A stretch of DNA of 64,000 bases from Algibacter sp. L1A34 (GTDB lineage: Bacteria > Bacteroidota > Bacteroidia > Flavobacteriales > Flavobacteriaceae): positions 186,001 through 250,000 of the forward strand of contig NZ_CP047029.1 of NCBI RefSeq assembly GCF_009796805.1, written 5' to 3'. The notes beneath the pieces were generated by a model, which made no database searches, was not told the DNA's origin, and saw only the letters and a list, made by a program, of their open reading frames with translations. This document shows, one piece after another, positions 43,547 through 52,210 of this stretch (positions within the stretch are counted from its first letter, which is position 1; each line of letters begins with the position of its first letter). The position numbers were made by a program, and so were the translations under genes.

Positions 43547-46219
43547 CTAATCTGCAATGTTAGCGTGCAACCACTTTCTTGCTTTCGCTTTTGTAATGCC
43601 TTTTCTTTCAGAATAGTCTGTAACCTGATCGTCGGTAATTTTACCTAATCCAAAATATTTAGCCTCTGGATTTCCAAAATAATATCCAGAAACTGCAGCC
43701 GCTGGCCACATTGCTAAACTCTCGGTAAGTGTTACTCCTATAAGTTTTTCAACCTCTAACAAATCCCAAATCGTTTCTTTTTCTAAGTGATCTGGGCATG
43801 CCGGATAACCTGGCGCTGGACGAATCCCTTTGTAAGTTTCTTTAATTAAATCAAGAGTTGTTAAATCTTCATCGGCAGCGTAACCCCAATGTTTTGTTCT
43901 AATCTGTTTGTGTAAATATTCGGCGAAAGCCTCAGCAAACCTATCGGCAATAGCCTGTGCCATAATACCGTTATAATCATCGTCTTTAGCTCTATAACTA
44001 TCGGCCAATTCTTGTGCTCCAAAAATACCAACGCAAAAAGCTCCCATATAATCCGATTTACCACTATCTTTTGGCGCGATAAAATCCGATAATGCATGAT
44101 TAGGAATACCTTCTCTCTTTTTAAGTTGTTGTCGCAAAGTCCTGAAAACAGCTATTTCCTTTCCACTTTTCTGAATAGAAATATCGTCGTCATTAATCGA
44201 ATTTGCTTCAAATAAACCAAAAACAGCTTTAGGCTTTAAAAGTTGCTTGGCAATAATTTCTTTAATCATTTCCTGAGCTTCAGCATACATAATTGTTGCT
44301 TGCTCTCCAACAACCTCATCGGTTAAAATATCTGGAAATTTACCATGTAAATCCCAACTTCTAAAAAACGGACTCCAATCTATAAAAGGTTCTAGTTCCT
44401 TTAAACTTAAAATCTTCAAAATCTGAACACCTAATTCTTTAGGTTTTACAATTTCCGAAGTATTCCAATCAATTTTATATTTTCGTTTTCGAGCTTCTTC
44501 TATAGAAATATAAGATTTCTCTTTACCGCGTTTTAAAAACTTGGTTCGAAATTCATCATAATCAGCTTTCATCTTGGCTACATACTCATGCGATGTTTTC
44601 TTATTCAGCAAATCACCAACAACCGTTACCGCTCTTGACGCATCATTTACATGCACCACCGCATTTTTGTATTGCGTATCAATTTTTACAGCCGTATGTG
44701 CTTTTGATGTGGTTGCTCCTCCTATAAGTAAAGGCACCTCAAAATTTTGACGTTGCATTTCTTTTGCTAAATACACCATTTCATCAAGCGAAGGTGTAAT
44801 TAATCCAGATAGACCAATAGCATCAACACGTTCGCTTATTGCCATCTCTATAATTTTTTCTGGCGCCACCATAACACCTAAATCTACAATTTCATAATTG
44901 TTACAAGCTAAAACGACACTCACAATATTTTTACCAATATCATGTACATCACCTTTTACGGTGGCCATTAAAATTTTACCAACAGGTTCTTGCTTATCTC
45001 CTTTTTCTTCTTCTATAAATGGATTTAAATAACCTACGGCTTTTTTCATTACTCGAGCAGATTTCACCACTTGCGGTAAAAACATTTTTCCTGCACCAAA
45101 TAAATCACCAACCACATTCATACCAGCCATTAAATTTCCTTCAATAACTTCAATAGGTTTATCGGCTTCCTGTCTGGCTTGCTCTACATCTTCAATAATA
45201 AAAGCATCAATCCCTTTTACTAAAGCGTGTGTTATTCTATCTTGTAATGGGTTTTCACGCCACGATAAATCTAATCCTTTTTCAACTTTAGAACCTTTTA
45301 CCGTTTCGGCAAAATCTAATAAACGCTCTGTAGCATCTTCTCTTCTATCTAAAATAACATCTTCTACATGCTCCAGTAAGTCTTTTGGAATATCATCGTA
45401 AACCTCCAATAATGCTGGGTTTACAATTCCCATATTCATTCCTGCCTGAATAGCATAATATAAAAACACAGAATGCATGGCTTCACGAACACCATCATTC
45501 CCACGGAATGAAAACGATACGTTACTTACACCTCCACTAACACTTACATTTTCTAGATTTTGGCGAACCCAACGTGTAGCTTCAATAAAATCTATAGCAT
45601 TTCTTCGGTGTTCGTCCATTCCTGTTGCTACAGGAAATATGTTTAAATCGAAAATAATATCTTCCGAGGCAAAACCTACTTTATTAACTAAAACATCGTA
45701 AGATCGTTGGGCAATTTCTATTCTTCGCTCGTAAGTATCTGCTTGGCCATCTTCATCAAAAGCCATAACAATTACAGCTGCTCCGTAACGTTTTATTTGT
45801 TTAGCTTGCCAAATAAAGTTTTCTTCACCTTCTTTTAATGAAATAGAATTTACGACACATTTACCTTGAACAACTTGCAAACCAGCATCGATAATTTCCC
45901 ATTTAGAACTATCTATCATAATGGGCACACGGCAAATATCTGGTTCGGCAGCAATAAGGTTTAAAAACCGTATCATAGACTCTTTACCATCAATTAAACC
46001 ATCATCAAAATTGATATCGATAATTTGTGCACCACCATCTACTTGATGACGTGCAATATCTAAAGCCTCATCAAATTTCTCTTCTTTAATAAGTCTTAAA
46101 AACTTTCTAGACCCTGCAACATTCGTTCGTTCTCCTACATTTATAAAATTGCTGTTTTCGTTTAAAACCAAAGGTTCTAAACCAGATAATTTCATGTATT
46201 TAGTTTGTTTTATTTTCAT
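43547..46219 (-). CDS. metH: Methionine synthase MetH, C-terminal part (folate, cobalamin and activation domains)
   Basis: An 890-residue cytoplasmic protein lacking the homocysteine domain, which is encoded two genes upstream. Order: folate-binding barrel ([23 protein letters not shown]), cobalamin-binding helical cap and Rossmann ([17 protein letters not shown] with the axial DxHxxG His; [13 protein letters not shown]), and the SAM-binding activation domain ([30 protein letters not shown]). It transfers the methyl group of methyl-THF to homocysteine through cob(I)alamin. Start at 46219 is supported by a TAATG overlap with the ABM gene. A SAM-I riboswitch precedes the operon. Confidence 0.95.
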   Translation of the reverse strand: MKIKQTKYMKLSGLEPLVLNENSNFINVGERTNVAGSRKFLRLIKEEKFDEALDIARHQVDGGAQIIDINFDDGLIDGKESMIRFLNLIAAEPDICRVPIMIDSSKWEIIDAGLQVVQGKCVVNSISLKEGEENFIWQAKQIKRYGAAVIVMAFDEDGQADTYERRIEIAQRSYDVLVNKVGFASEDIIFDLNIFPVATGMDEHRRNAIDFIEATRWVRQNLENVSVSGGVSNVSFSFRGNDGVREAMHSVFLYYAIQAGMNMGIVNPALLEVYDDIPKDLLEHVEDVILDRREDATERLLDFAETVKGSKVEKGLDLSWRENPLQDRITHALVKGIDAFIIEDVEQARQEADKPIEVIEGNLMAGMNVVGDLFGAGKMFLPQVVKSARVMKKAVGYLNPFIEEEKGDKQEPVGKILMATVKGDVHDIGKNIVSVVLACNNYEIVDLGVMVAPEKIIEMAISERVDAIGLSGLITPSLDEMVYLAKEMQRQNFEVPLLIGGATTSKAHTAVKIDTQYKNAVVHVNDASRAVTVVGDLLNKKTSHEYVAKMKADYDEFRTKFLKRGKEKSYISIEEARKRKYKIDWNTSEIVKPKELGVQILKILSLKELEPFIDWSPFFRSWDLHGKFPDILTDEVVGEQATIMYAEAQEMIKEIIAKQLLKPKAVFGLFEANSINDDDISIQKSGKEIAVFRTLRQQLKKREGIPNHALSDFIAPKDSGKSDYMGAFCVGIFGAQELADSYRAKDDDYNGIMAQAIADRFAEAFAEYLHKQIRTKHWGYAADEDLTTLDLIKETYKGIRPAPGYPACPDHLEKETIWDLLEVEKLIGVTLTESLAMWPAAAVSGYYFGNPEAKYFGLGKITDDQVTDYSERKGITKAKARKWLHANIAD

Positions 46220-46500
46220 TACTTATAATGTTCTACTGTTGGGAAAGGTTCGTAAAAATGATGCAACAATACTTTCCATTCCTGATATTTTTGTGATTGT
46301 CGAAATCCTACTTCATGATCTTCAATCGTTTCCCAGTTCACTAATAATAAATACTTATCCTCTTGCTCAATACACTTTTTTAAATCGTGCGATATGTAAC
46401 CTTTCATTGATGAAATGATATTTTGAGCAATTTGAAAAGCATCTTCAAAGTCTTTTGATAATCCTTTTTTAATATTCAATGTGGCTACTTCTAAAATCAT
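46219..46500 (-). CDS. Small ABM-fold (antibiotic biosynthesis monooxygenase-like) protein
   Basis: A 93-residue ferredoxin-like protein, start set at the ATG at 46500 (MILEVATLN); a TTG lies two codons earlier. The pattern [26 protein letters not shown] followed by [36 protein letters not shown] is typical of the ABM dimeric barrel family (heme-degrading or quinol monooxygenases, or catalytically inert members). It lies between metH-N and metH-C and overlaps the latter as TAATG. A role in methionine metabolism is only suggested by context. Confidence 0.8.
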   Translation of the reverse strand: MILEVATLNIKKGLSKDFEDAFQIAQNIISSMKGYISHDLKKCIEQEDKYLLLVNWETIEDHEVGFRQSQKYQEWKVLLHHFYEPFPTVEHYK

Positions 46501-46512
46501 ATTCAATATTAA

Positions 46513-47514
46513 TTAAACCAACTCACCAAAAGGCCTTGGTTTATATTTTGCCGCAATCTTTGCAATAACACTAATATGCTCTGGACTTGTACCACAACAA
46601 CCGCCAATAATATTAATTAAATCTCTTTTTAAATATTCTTCTATCTGCTCTCCCATTTCCTCAGGGCTTTCATCATATTCACCAAAAGCATTAGGTAATC
46701 CTGCATTTGGATGTGCTGATACTGCAAAATCTGTTTTAGACGCAATAGCTTCTAAATGCGGTTGCAATAAATTAGCTCCTAAAGCACAATTAAAACCAAC
46801 TGATAATAATGGAATATGAGATACAGAAATTAAAAAAGCTTCGGCTGTTTGTCCAGATAAAGTTCTACCAGAAGCATCGGTAATAGTTCCGCTTAACATG
46901 GTAGGCATATCAATATTGCGTTCGTCTTTAACTTCCTCAATAGCAAATAATGCTGCTTTAGCATTTAAAGTATCAAACACCGTTTCTACCAATAGTAAAT
47001 CGACGCCACCATCTATTAACGCTTCTACTTGTTGTTTATAAGCAATACGTAACTCATCGAACGTTACAGCTCTGTATCCTGGATCGTTAACATCGGGAGA
47101 CATACTAGCTGTTCGGTTTGTTGGTCCTATTGATCCTGCTACAAAACGAGGTTTGTGTGGTTCTTTTGCCGTAAACGCATCTGCTACTTCTTTGGCTATT
47201 TTAGCCGATTCGTAGTTTAGTTCGTATACCAAATTTTCCATTTGGTAATCTGCCATAGCAATAGTAGTTCCCGAGAAAGTGTTGGTTTCTACAATATCTG
47301 CTCCCGCTTCAAAATACTTTCCGTGAATTGTTTTTATCGCCTCTGGCTGTGTTAAAGACAATAAATCGTTATTTCCTTGAAGTGAGGTTGGATAATCCTT
47401 AAAACGTTCTCCTCTAAAATCTTCTTCTTGAAATTTATAGGCTTGAAGCATGGTTCCCATAGCTCCATCTAAAACTAAAATGCGTTCTTTTAATGCTTGA
47501 TATATATTCGACAT
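46513..47514 (-). CDS. metH: Methionine synthase, N-terminal homocysteine S-methyltransferase part
   Basis: A 333-residue TIM-barrel homocysteine S-methyltransferase, equivalent to the first module of MetH. Signatures: [43 protein letters not shown], and the zinc-binding cysteines in GFNCALGAN and the C-terminal [10 protein letters not shown]. It should act with the separate 890-residue MetH-C protein as a two-piece enzyme. First gene after the SAM-I riboswitch, with a 185-base leader between aptamer and start codon. Confidence 0.94.
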   Translation of the reverse strand: MSNIYQALKERILVLDGAMGTMLQAYKFQEEDFRGERFKDYPTSLQGNNDLLSLTQPEAIKTIHGKYFEAGADIVETNTFSGTTIAMADYQMENLVYELNYESAKIAKEVADAFTAKEPHKPRFVAGSIGPTNRTASMSPDVNDPGYRAVTFDELRIAYKQQVEALIDGGVDLLLVETVFDTLNAKAALFAIEEVKDERNIDMPTMLSGTITDASGRTLSGQTAEAFLISVSHIPLLSVGFNCALGANLLQPHLEAIASKTDFAVSAHPNAGLPNAFGEYDESPEEMGEQIEEYLKRDLINIIGGCCGTSPEHISVIAKIAAKYKPRPFGELV

Positions 47515-47699
47515 TTTTATTTCTTTTTACAGATTGGTTCAAAATTTTCATTTTCGTTGTTTTTAGAACCTCTTTTTATTGGGGTATTATCTAACGAAAC
47601 ACGAAGTTTTAAACTTTGTATTTTTATATAATTTTATTCTTTATCAAGAAAAGTAATTGAAACACTTTTCGTTATCTTTCTAATAATTTTAAAAACTAT

Positions 47700-47812
47700 T
47701 AAGTAGAATTTAGCACCTTCTTTAAGATTCTGAAAAGTCATCAGAATTCCCAAAGGGTTGCCAAGGTTTCAACGGGTCTATTCCCTCTGCCTTTCTTGAT
47801 AACACTAATACG
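47700..47812 (-). ncRNA. SAM-I (S-box) riboswitch upstream of the metH operon
   Basis: On the minus strand the conserved cores appear in order: TTATCAAGAAAGGCAGAGGGA, GACCCGTTGAAACCTTGGCAACC (each split here for length only), a P3-like hairpin GATTCTGAA/TTCAGAATC type near 47730-47750, and AAGGTGCTAAATTCTA. These match the SAM-I consensus (AAGAGAGGxGGAGGGA, GCCCxxUGAAxCCxxGCAACC, AAGGUGCxAAUUCC). The aptamer binds S-adenosylmethionine and should repress metH when SAM is high. No clear terminator follows in the 185 bases before the start codon, so the expression platform is unresolved. Confidence 0.93.
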
Positions 47813-47847
47813 TTTATGAACGGCTTCCAATTATGGAAATGCGTTTG

Positions 47848-47855
47848 CAAAAATA
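47848..47855 (-). promoter_or_regulatory. Candidate -7 box of the metH operon
   Basis: TATTTTTG on the minus strand fits TAnnTTTG and lies about 36 bases before the aptamer, so the transcript would start just upstream of the riboswitch. No good -33 TTTG was found. Confidence 0.4.
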
Positions 47856-47975
47856 ACAACTATATTTTTGTTATCCTTATTATATTGGGAAAATTGTAGT
47901 CTTATTAAAAACAATCTTATACTTATACCTATCAGGTTTTAAAAACTTAATACGTTTTTCTAGAGATAATTAATT

Positions 47976-48866
47976 CTACTCAAACAAAGTCGATGATAAA
48001 TAACGATCGCCACGATCGCAAATAATTGCAACAATAACACCTTTATCTATAGTTTTGGCAATTTCCAAAGCACAAAAAACAGAACCACCACTACTCATAC
48101 CTGCAAAAACACCTTCTTCTTTTGCTAAGCGTTGGGTTATATTTTTGGCATTTTCTTCCGTTACATCTATAACAACATCTACTTTAGAGCGATCAAAAAA
48201 CTTAGGCACATATTCTGGCGACCATTTTCTAATCCCGGGTATTCTTGCACCATCAGCAGGTTGCGCACCAACTATTGTTATCTCTGGATTCTTTTCTTTA
48301 AGGAATGTAGACGTTCCCATAATAGTTCCCGTAGTCCCCATTGTGGCAACAAAATGTGTTATTTCGCCTTCAGTATCTCTCCAAATTTCTGGACCGGTTG
48401 TTTTATAATGTGCTTTCCAATTATCATCATTTTCAAACTGATTTAAAACAGTATACCCTTTTTCATCTCGCAGTTTGAAAGCTATATCTCTTGAACCCTC
48501 TATACCAACATCGGCTGGTGTTAAAATAACCTCAGCTCCATAAGCACGCATACTTTTAACACGTTCTATAGTTGAGTTCTCAGGCATAATAAGCACCATA
48601 TTTAATCCTAAAAGTTGAGCAATAAATGCTAGAGCTATTCCTGTATTTCCACTGGTAGCTTCAACTAAAGTACCTCCTTTTTCAATATCACCTCGTTTTA
48701 AAGCTTCAGAAATCATATTGAAAGCCGCTCGATCTTTTACGCTTCCGCCAGGATTATTTCCTTCTAACTTTAAAAATAAGCGCACTCCTTTTTTATTAAT
48801 TAAGTGCGTTGCTTCGACTAAAGGTGTATTTCCTATTTCGTCTAATATTGTTTTACCGTATGCCAT
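47976..48866 (-). CDS. cysM: Cysteine synthase B
   Basis: A 296-residue PLP enzyme joining O-acetylserine and sulfide (or thiosulfate). It has the PLP lysine block PGGSVKDRAAFNMI, SGNTGIALA, the phosphate loop VATMGTTGTIMGTS and the C-terminal GVFAGMSSGGSV. The short length and lack of extra C-terminal residues match the CysM group. The start overlaps the end of cysE by 14 bp. It ends the sulfate-cysteine operon; the SAM riboswitch unit follows. Confidence 0.93.
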   Translation of the reverse strand: MAYGKTILDEIGNTPLVEATHLINKKGVRLFLKLEGNNPGGSVKDRAAFNMISEALKRGDIEKGGTLVEATSGNTGIALAFIAQLLGLNMVLIMPENSTIERVKSMRAYGAEVILTPADVGIEGSRDIAFKLRDEKGYTVLNQFENDDNWKAHYKTTGPEIWRDTEGEITHFVATMGTTGTIMGTSTFLKEKNPEITIVGAQPADGARIPGIRKWSPEYVPKFFDRSKVDVVIDVTEENAKNITQRLAKEEGVFAGMSSGGSVFCALEIAKTIDKGVIVAIICDRGDRYLSSTLFE

Positions 48867-49593
48867 TTTTCTTCGGTCTAATTTTAATTTCTGTTTGATA
48901 GGTTACCAATGAATCTTCGGGTACCGATTGAGTAATCCAAACATTAGCTCCAATAATGCTGTTTTTACCAATTACAATATCGCCTCCTAAAATGGTTGCG
49001 TTGGCATAAATGGTAACATTATCGTCTATGGTTGGGTGCCTTTTAGTCGATGCTAAATCTTTCGATACTTGTATACCTCCTAAAGTTACGCCTTGATATA
49101 TTTTTACTTGCTCACCAATTATTGAACTTTCGCCAATTACAATTCCTGTACCATGATCGATATAAAACGATTCGCCAATAGTAGCACCTGGATGAATATC
49201 TATACCTGTAATACCGTGAATATATTCACTCATCATTCTTGGTAAAATATAAACTCCTAATTTATACAACTCATGACTTAATCTATATATTGAAATAGCG
49301 TGAAAGCCAGGATATGCCATATAAATTTCGGCCAAACAATGGGATGCAGGATCATTACTCTCAAAAGCAATTGCATCTAAATCGAGTTTTCTTCTAATTG
49401 TGGGAAGTTCAGATTTAAAAGTCTCCCAAAGACTAGAACCATTCTCAATCTCTAATGTCGTTAATATTTTTAAGAATGTTTCTTCTAAATGTTTAGCGTG
49501 TATTGTTTCGTGATCGCAATCAAACAGCGAGTAAAACAGTTTTTTCGTAAATGTTTTAACGGTATCTTTTAAACAAACATTATAACTTTTCAT
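48853..49593 (-). CDS. cysE: Serine O-acetyltransferase (EpsC/CysE type)
   Basis: A 246-residue left-handed beta-helix acetyltransferase. The N-terminal helical domain contains DLDAIAFESNDPAS; the helix repeats start at GIDIHPGATIGESFYIDHGTGIVIGESSIIGEQVKIYQGVTLGG and end with GANVWITQSVPEDS. The catalytic His-Asp pair sits in DHGTG and the nearby Asp. It acetylates serine for cysteine synthesis, and is the partner of cysM, with which it overlaps by 14 bp. It follows the FNR gene after a 180-base gap, in which no strong regulatory element was seen. Confidence 0.93.
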   Translation of the reverse strand: MKSYNVCLKDTVKTFTKKLFYSLFDCDHETIHAKHLEETFLKILTTLEIENGSSLWETFKSELPTIRRKLDLDAIAFESNDPASHCLAEIYMAYPGFHAISIYRLSHELYKLGVYILPRMMSEYIHGITGIDIHPGATIGESFYIDHGTGIVIGESSIIGEQVKIYQGVTLGGIQVSKDLASTKRHPTIDDNVTIYANATILGGDIVIGKNSIIGANVWITQSVPEDSLVTYQTEIKIRPKKNGIR

Positions 49594-49773
49594 TGGCTAT
49601 ATCTGTAATTGATTTATTCTATATTAAAGTTTATAAAAATAAAACTAATCCTTTTAAAAAGCTTCCTTTTTGAAACATTAAATCCTGCAAGATTTTGGAA
49701 ACCTTGCAGGATAGTCATGCCTTGTGTTTAGTTTAGACCCTTTTAGTAAAATACTAAAAAGATTTATCGTTTA

Positions 49774-50829
49774 CTAAGTAATAGCTTGAACTACGGCTTT
49801 AGGAGCTTCTTTACGAGTACCATCAAAACCATCTACACCAGAAACTGTAGTATATTTTAAAACATTTTTCTTTCCTGGATGTATAATTTTATATGCCGCT
49901 TGGCACATTATAGTCGCTTCATGAAAACCACAAAGAATTAATTTTAATTTACCTGGATAGAAATTACCATCACCAATAGCAAAAATACCTGGGATATTAG
50001 TTTGATAATCTAATGCATTATTAACCTTTACTGCATTTTTTTCAATTTCTAATCCCCAATTAGCTATAGGTCCTAGTTTAGGTGAAAGCCCAAATAAAGG
50101 TATAAAATGATCGGTTTCTAAATTAAAAGGTTCTTCGTCCTTTCTTGTTATTTCTATAGCTTCAACCTTACCGTCTCCTAAAATATTAGTGACTTCTGCA
50201 GGCGTTACAAGGTTTATTTTACCAGCATCTTTTAATTCTTGAACTTTTTCAACTGAATCTAAATGTCCTCTAAATTCATTACGTCTATGTATTAATGTTA
50301 CGCTTTTTGCTATATCGGCTAAAAAGATAGACCAATCTAAAGCAGAATCTCCACCACCAGCAATGATAACGTTTTTATCGCGATACACTTCTGGTTCTTT
50401 TATCATATACTCAACACCTTTATCCTCATATTTAGAAAGATTTTCAAGTTGCGGTTTTCTAGGCTCAAAACTACCTAAACCACTAGCTATAGCTACAACT
50501 GGTGCTTGATGCTTTGTCCCCTTATTTGTTGTCACTATAAATGTACCATCTTCCTGCTTTTCAACAGTATCTGCACGTTCACCTAAAGTAAAACCAGGTT
50601 CAAATTGTTTTGCTTGTTCTAATAAGTTTTTTGTTAAATCTCCTGCTAAAATCTCAGGAAATCCCGGAATATCATAAATTGGTTTTTTAGGATACAATTC
50701 TGAACACTGCCCACCAGGCTGTGGCAACGCGTCAATTAAATGACATTTCAATTTTAATAATCCAGCTTCGAATACTGTAAATAAACCTGTTGGCCCCGCG
50801 CCAATTATTAGTATATCTGTTTTAATCAT
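49774..50829 (-). CDS. Ferredoxin/flavodoxin-NADP reductase of the thioredoxin-reductase-like type
   Basis: A 351-residue flavoprotein with an FAD GxGxxG motif (IIGAGPTGLFTVFEAG), LPQPGGQCSELYPKKPIYDIPGFP, the NADP Rossmann motif IIAGGGDSALDW and C-terminal FAIGDGNFYPGKLKLILCGFHEA. The CxxC of thioredoxin reductase is absent, consistent with the TrxR-like ferredoxin-NADP reductase family. In this operon it is likely to feed electrons through ferredoxin to the sulfite reductase (inference). It sits between the siroheme genes and cysE. Confidence 0.9.
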   Translation of the reverse strand: MIKTDILIIGAGPTGLFTVFEAGLLKLKCHLIDALPQPGGQCSELYPKKPIYDIPGFPEILAGDLTKNLLEQAKQFEPGFTLGERADTVEKQEDGTFIVTTNKGTKHQAPVVAIASGLGSFEPRKPQLENLSKYEDKGVEYMIKEPEVYRDKNVIIAGGGDSALDWSIFLADIAKSVTLIHRRNEFRGHLDSVEKVQELKDAGKINLVTPAEVTNILGDGKVEAIEITRKDEEPFNLETDHFIPLFGLSPKLGPIANWGLEIEKNAVKVNNALDYQTNIPGIFAIGDGNFYPGKLKLILCGFHEATIMCQAAYKIIHPGKKNVLKYTTVSGVDGFDGTRKEAPKAVVQAIT

Positions 50830-50850
50830 TTTACTATGCTTTATATATAA

Positions 50851-51432
50851 TTACTCTTTTTTTTCTATTAGTCCTTTTGTGAATTCGTTTAACGTTTCCA
50901 CTTTTTGTTCAAAATCACCTTTAATAGTTTTTCTAAACTCGTTTAAATTTTTCACTAAATCGTCTACATTTTCAGGAATAACATCCTCAAAAAATTGACG
51001 CAAACGTTTTGCTGTAGTTGGAGATTTTCCGTTAGTAGAAATTGCAACCTTCACGTTTCCTTTCGTTACAATACCACCCATATAAAAATCGCAATATGGC
51101 GGATTATCGGCAACGTTAACTAATTTAGCTTCTGCTCTACAATCTTTCCAAACTTGCACATTTACTTCTGGTATATCTGTCGTAGCAACAACCATATGCT
51201 TGCCAATAATATATTTTTTTTTGTAAACGTCTTCAACTAATGTTACACAACCTGTTTTTGCAAGTATCTTAGTTCCTTCTCGAAACATTGGCGACACCAT
51301 AGTTACATGCGCATCTGGACTCGATTTTAATAAGAACGTTAATTTTTCTTCAGCGACATTTCCTCCACCAACAATAAGGACATTCAAGCTTTTTGCTTTC
51401 AAAAAAATAGGATATAAATTATTTCTTTCCAT
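50851..51432 (-). CDS. Precorrin-2 dehydrogenase / sirohydrochlorin ferrochelatase domain (CysG-N, Met8-like)
   Basis: A 193-residue protein equal to the N-terminal CysG module. It has the start PIFLKAKSLNVLIVGGGNVAEEKLTFLLKSS (NAD-binding GGGxVAxxK), then VVATTDIPEVN, VNVADNPPYCDFYMGGIVTKGNVKVAISTNGKSPTTAKRLR with the conserved Asn-Pro and Ser-Pro motifs. It oxidises precorrin-2 and probably inserts iron to form siroheme for the adjacent sulfite reductase. The partner methyltransferase CobA is encoded 3 bp upstream as a separate gene instead of being fused as in E. coli CysG. Confidence 0.9.
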   Translation of the reverse strand: MERNNLYPIFLKAKSLNVLIVGGGNVAEEKLTFLLKSSPDAHVTMVSPMFREGTKILAKTGCVTLVEDVYKKKYIIGKHMVVATTDIPEVNVQVWKDCRAEAKLVNVADNPPYCDFYMGGIVTKGNVKVAISTNGKSPTTAKRLRQFFEDVIPENVDDLVKNLNEFRKTIKGDFEQKVETLNEFTKGLIEKKE

Positions 51433-51435
51433 AAT

Positions 51436-52197
51436 TTATTTCTTATTGACCTCTTTAAAAACAGTACTTAAAACAGCTCGTTCTTTAACCACATCGCCAA
51501 TAACAATAATGGCTGGGTTAGCAAGTTGTTTTTCTGCAACAATTTGTTCTATAGTCCCTATGGTTCCTATACCAACATTTTCGTTATCTCTTGTTCCGTT
51601 TTGAATAATGGCAACAGACATATCTTGCTTATTTTCTTCTGAAAAAACCTTAACGATTTCTCCAAGCTTCCCCATACCCATTAAAATAACAACCGTTGCT
51701 GATGATTTTGCCGCTAAAGCAACATCACTAGATAATTGATGCTTTTTTGTTGTACCAGTAATTACCCAAAAACTTTCGGCAGCACCTCTTTTTGTAACAG
51801 GAATACCTTGATACGCTGGCACCGCCATAGAAGATGAAATACCAGGTACTACAAATGTTTCTACGCCAAATTCTCTAACGTAATCAATCTCTTCTGCACC
51901 ACGTCCAAAAATAAAAGGATCACCTCCTTTTAAACGTACTACATGTCCTTTTTCTTTAGCTTTAGAAACTATAAGTTCATTAATTTGTTCTTGTTGAAAA
52001 GCGTAGCACCCCTTGCGTTTACCTACAAAAATAAGCTCCGCATTTTCGGATGCATATTTAAGTAAAATCTCATTAATAAGCGCATCATAAAGCACCACAT
52101 CTGCAGATTCTATCGCTTTAATTGCTTTAAGCGTAATTAAATCTTCATCTCCTGGTCCTGCACCTACTATGGTTAACATCGGGGTTTTTAAACTCAT
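51436..52197 (-). CDS. cobA: Uroporphyrinogen-III C-methyltransferase
   Basis: A 253-residue SAM-dependent enzyme that methylates uroporphyrinogen III twice to precorrin-2. Motifs: LTIVGAGPGDEDLITLKAI, VVLYDALI, VRLKGGDPFIFGRGAEEID, VPGISSSMAVPAYQGIPVTKRG, and GMGKLGEIV. It feeds the siroheme pathway for the adjacent sulfite reductase, whose gene ends 13 bp upstream. The CysG-N gene follows 3 bp downstream. Confidence 0.95.
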   Translation of the reverse strand: MSLKTPMLTIVGAGPGDEDLITLKAIKAIESADVVLYDALINEILLKYASENAELIFVGKRKGCYAFQQEQINELIVSKAKEKGHVVRLKGGDPFIFGRGAEEIDYVREFGVETFVVPGISSSMAVPAYQGIPVTKRGAAESFWVITGTTKKHQLSSDVALAAKSSATVVILMGMGKLGEIVKVFSEENKQDMSVAIIQNGTRDNENVGIGTIGTIEQIVAEKQLANPAIIVIGDVVKERAVLSTVFKEVNKK

Positions 52198-52210
52198 TTG
52201 TAATTTTAAA

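Noticed and set aside
48055-48446. Plus-strand ORFs of about 100 residues over cysM
   Set aside because: Low-complexity antisense shadows of a well-supported PLP enzyme gene.
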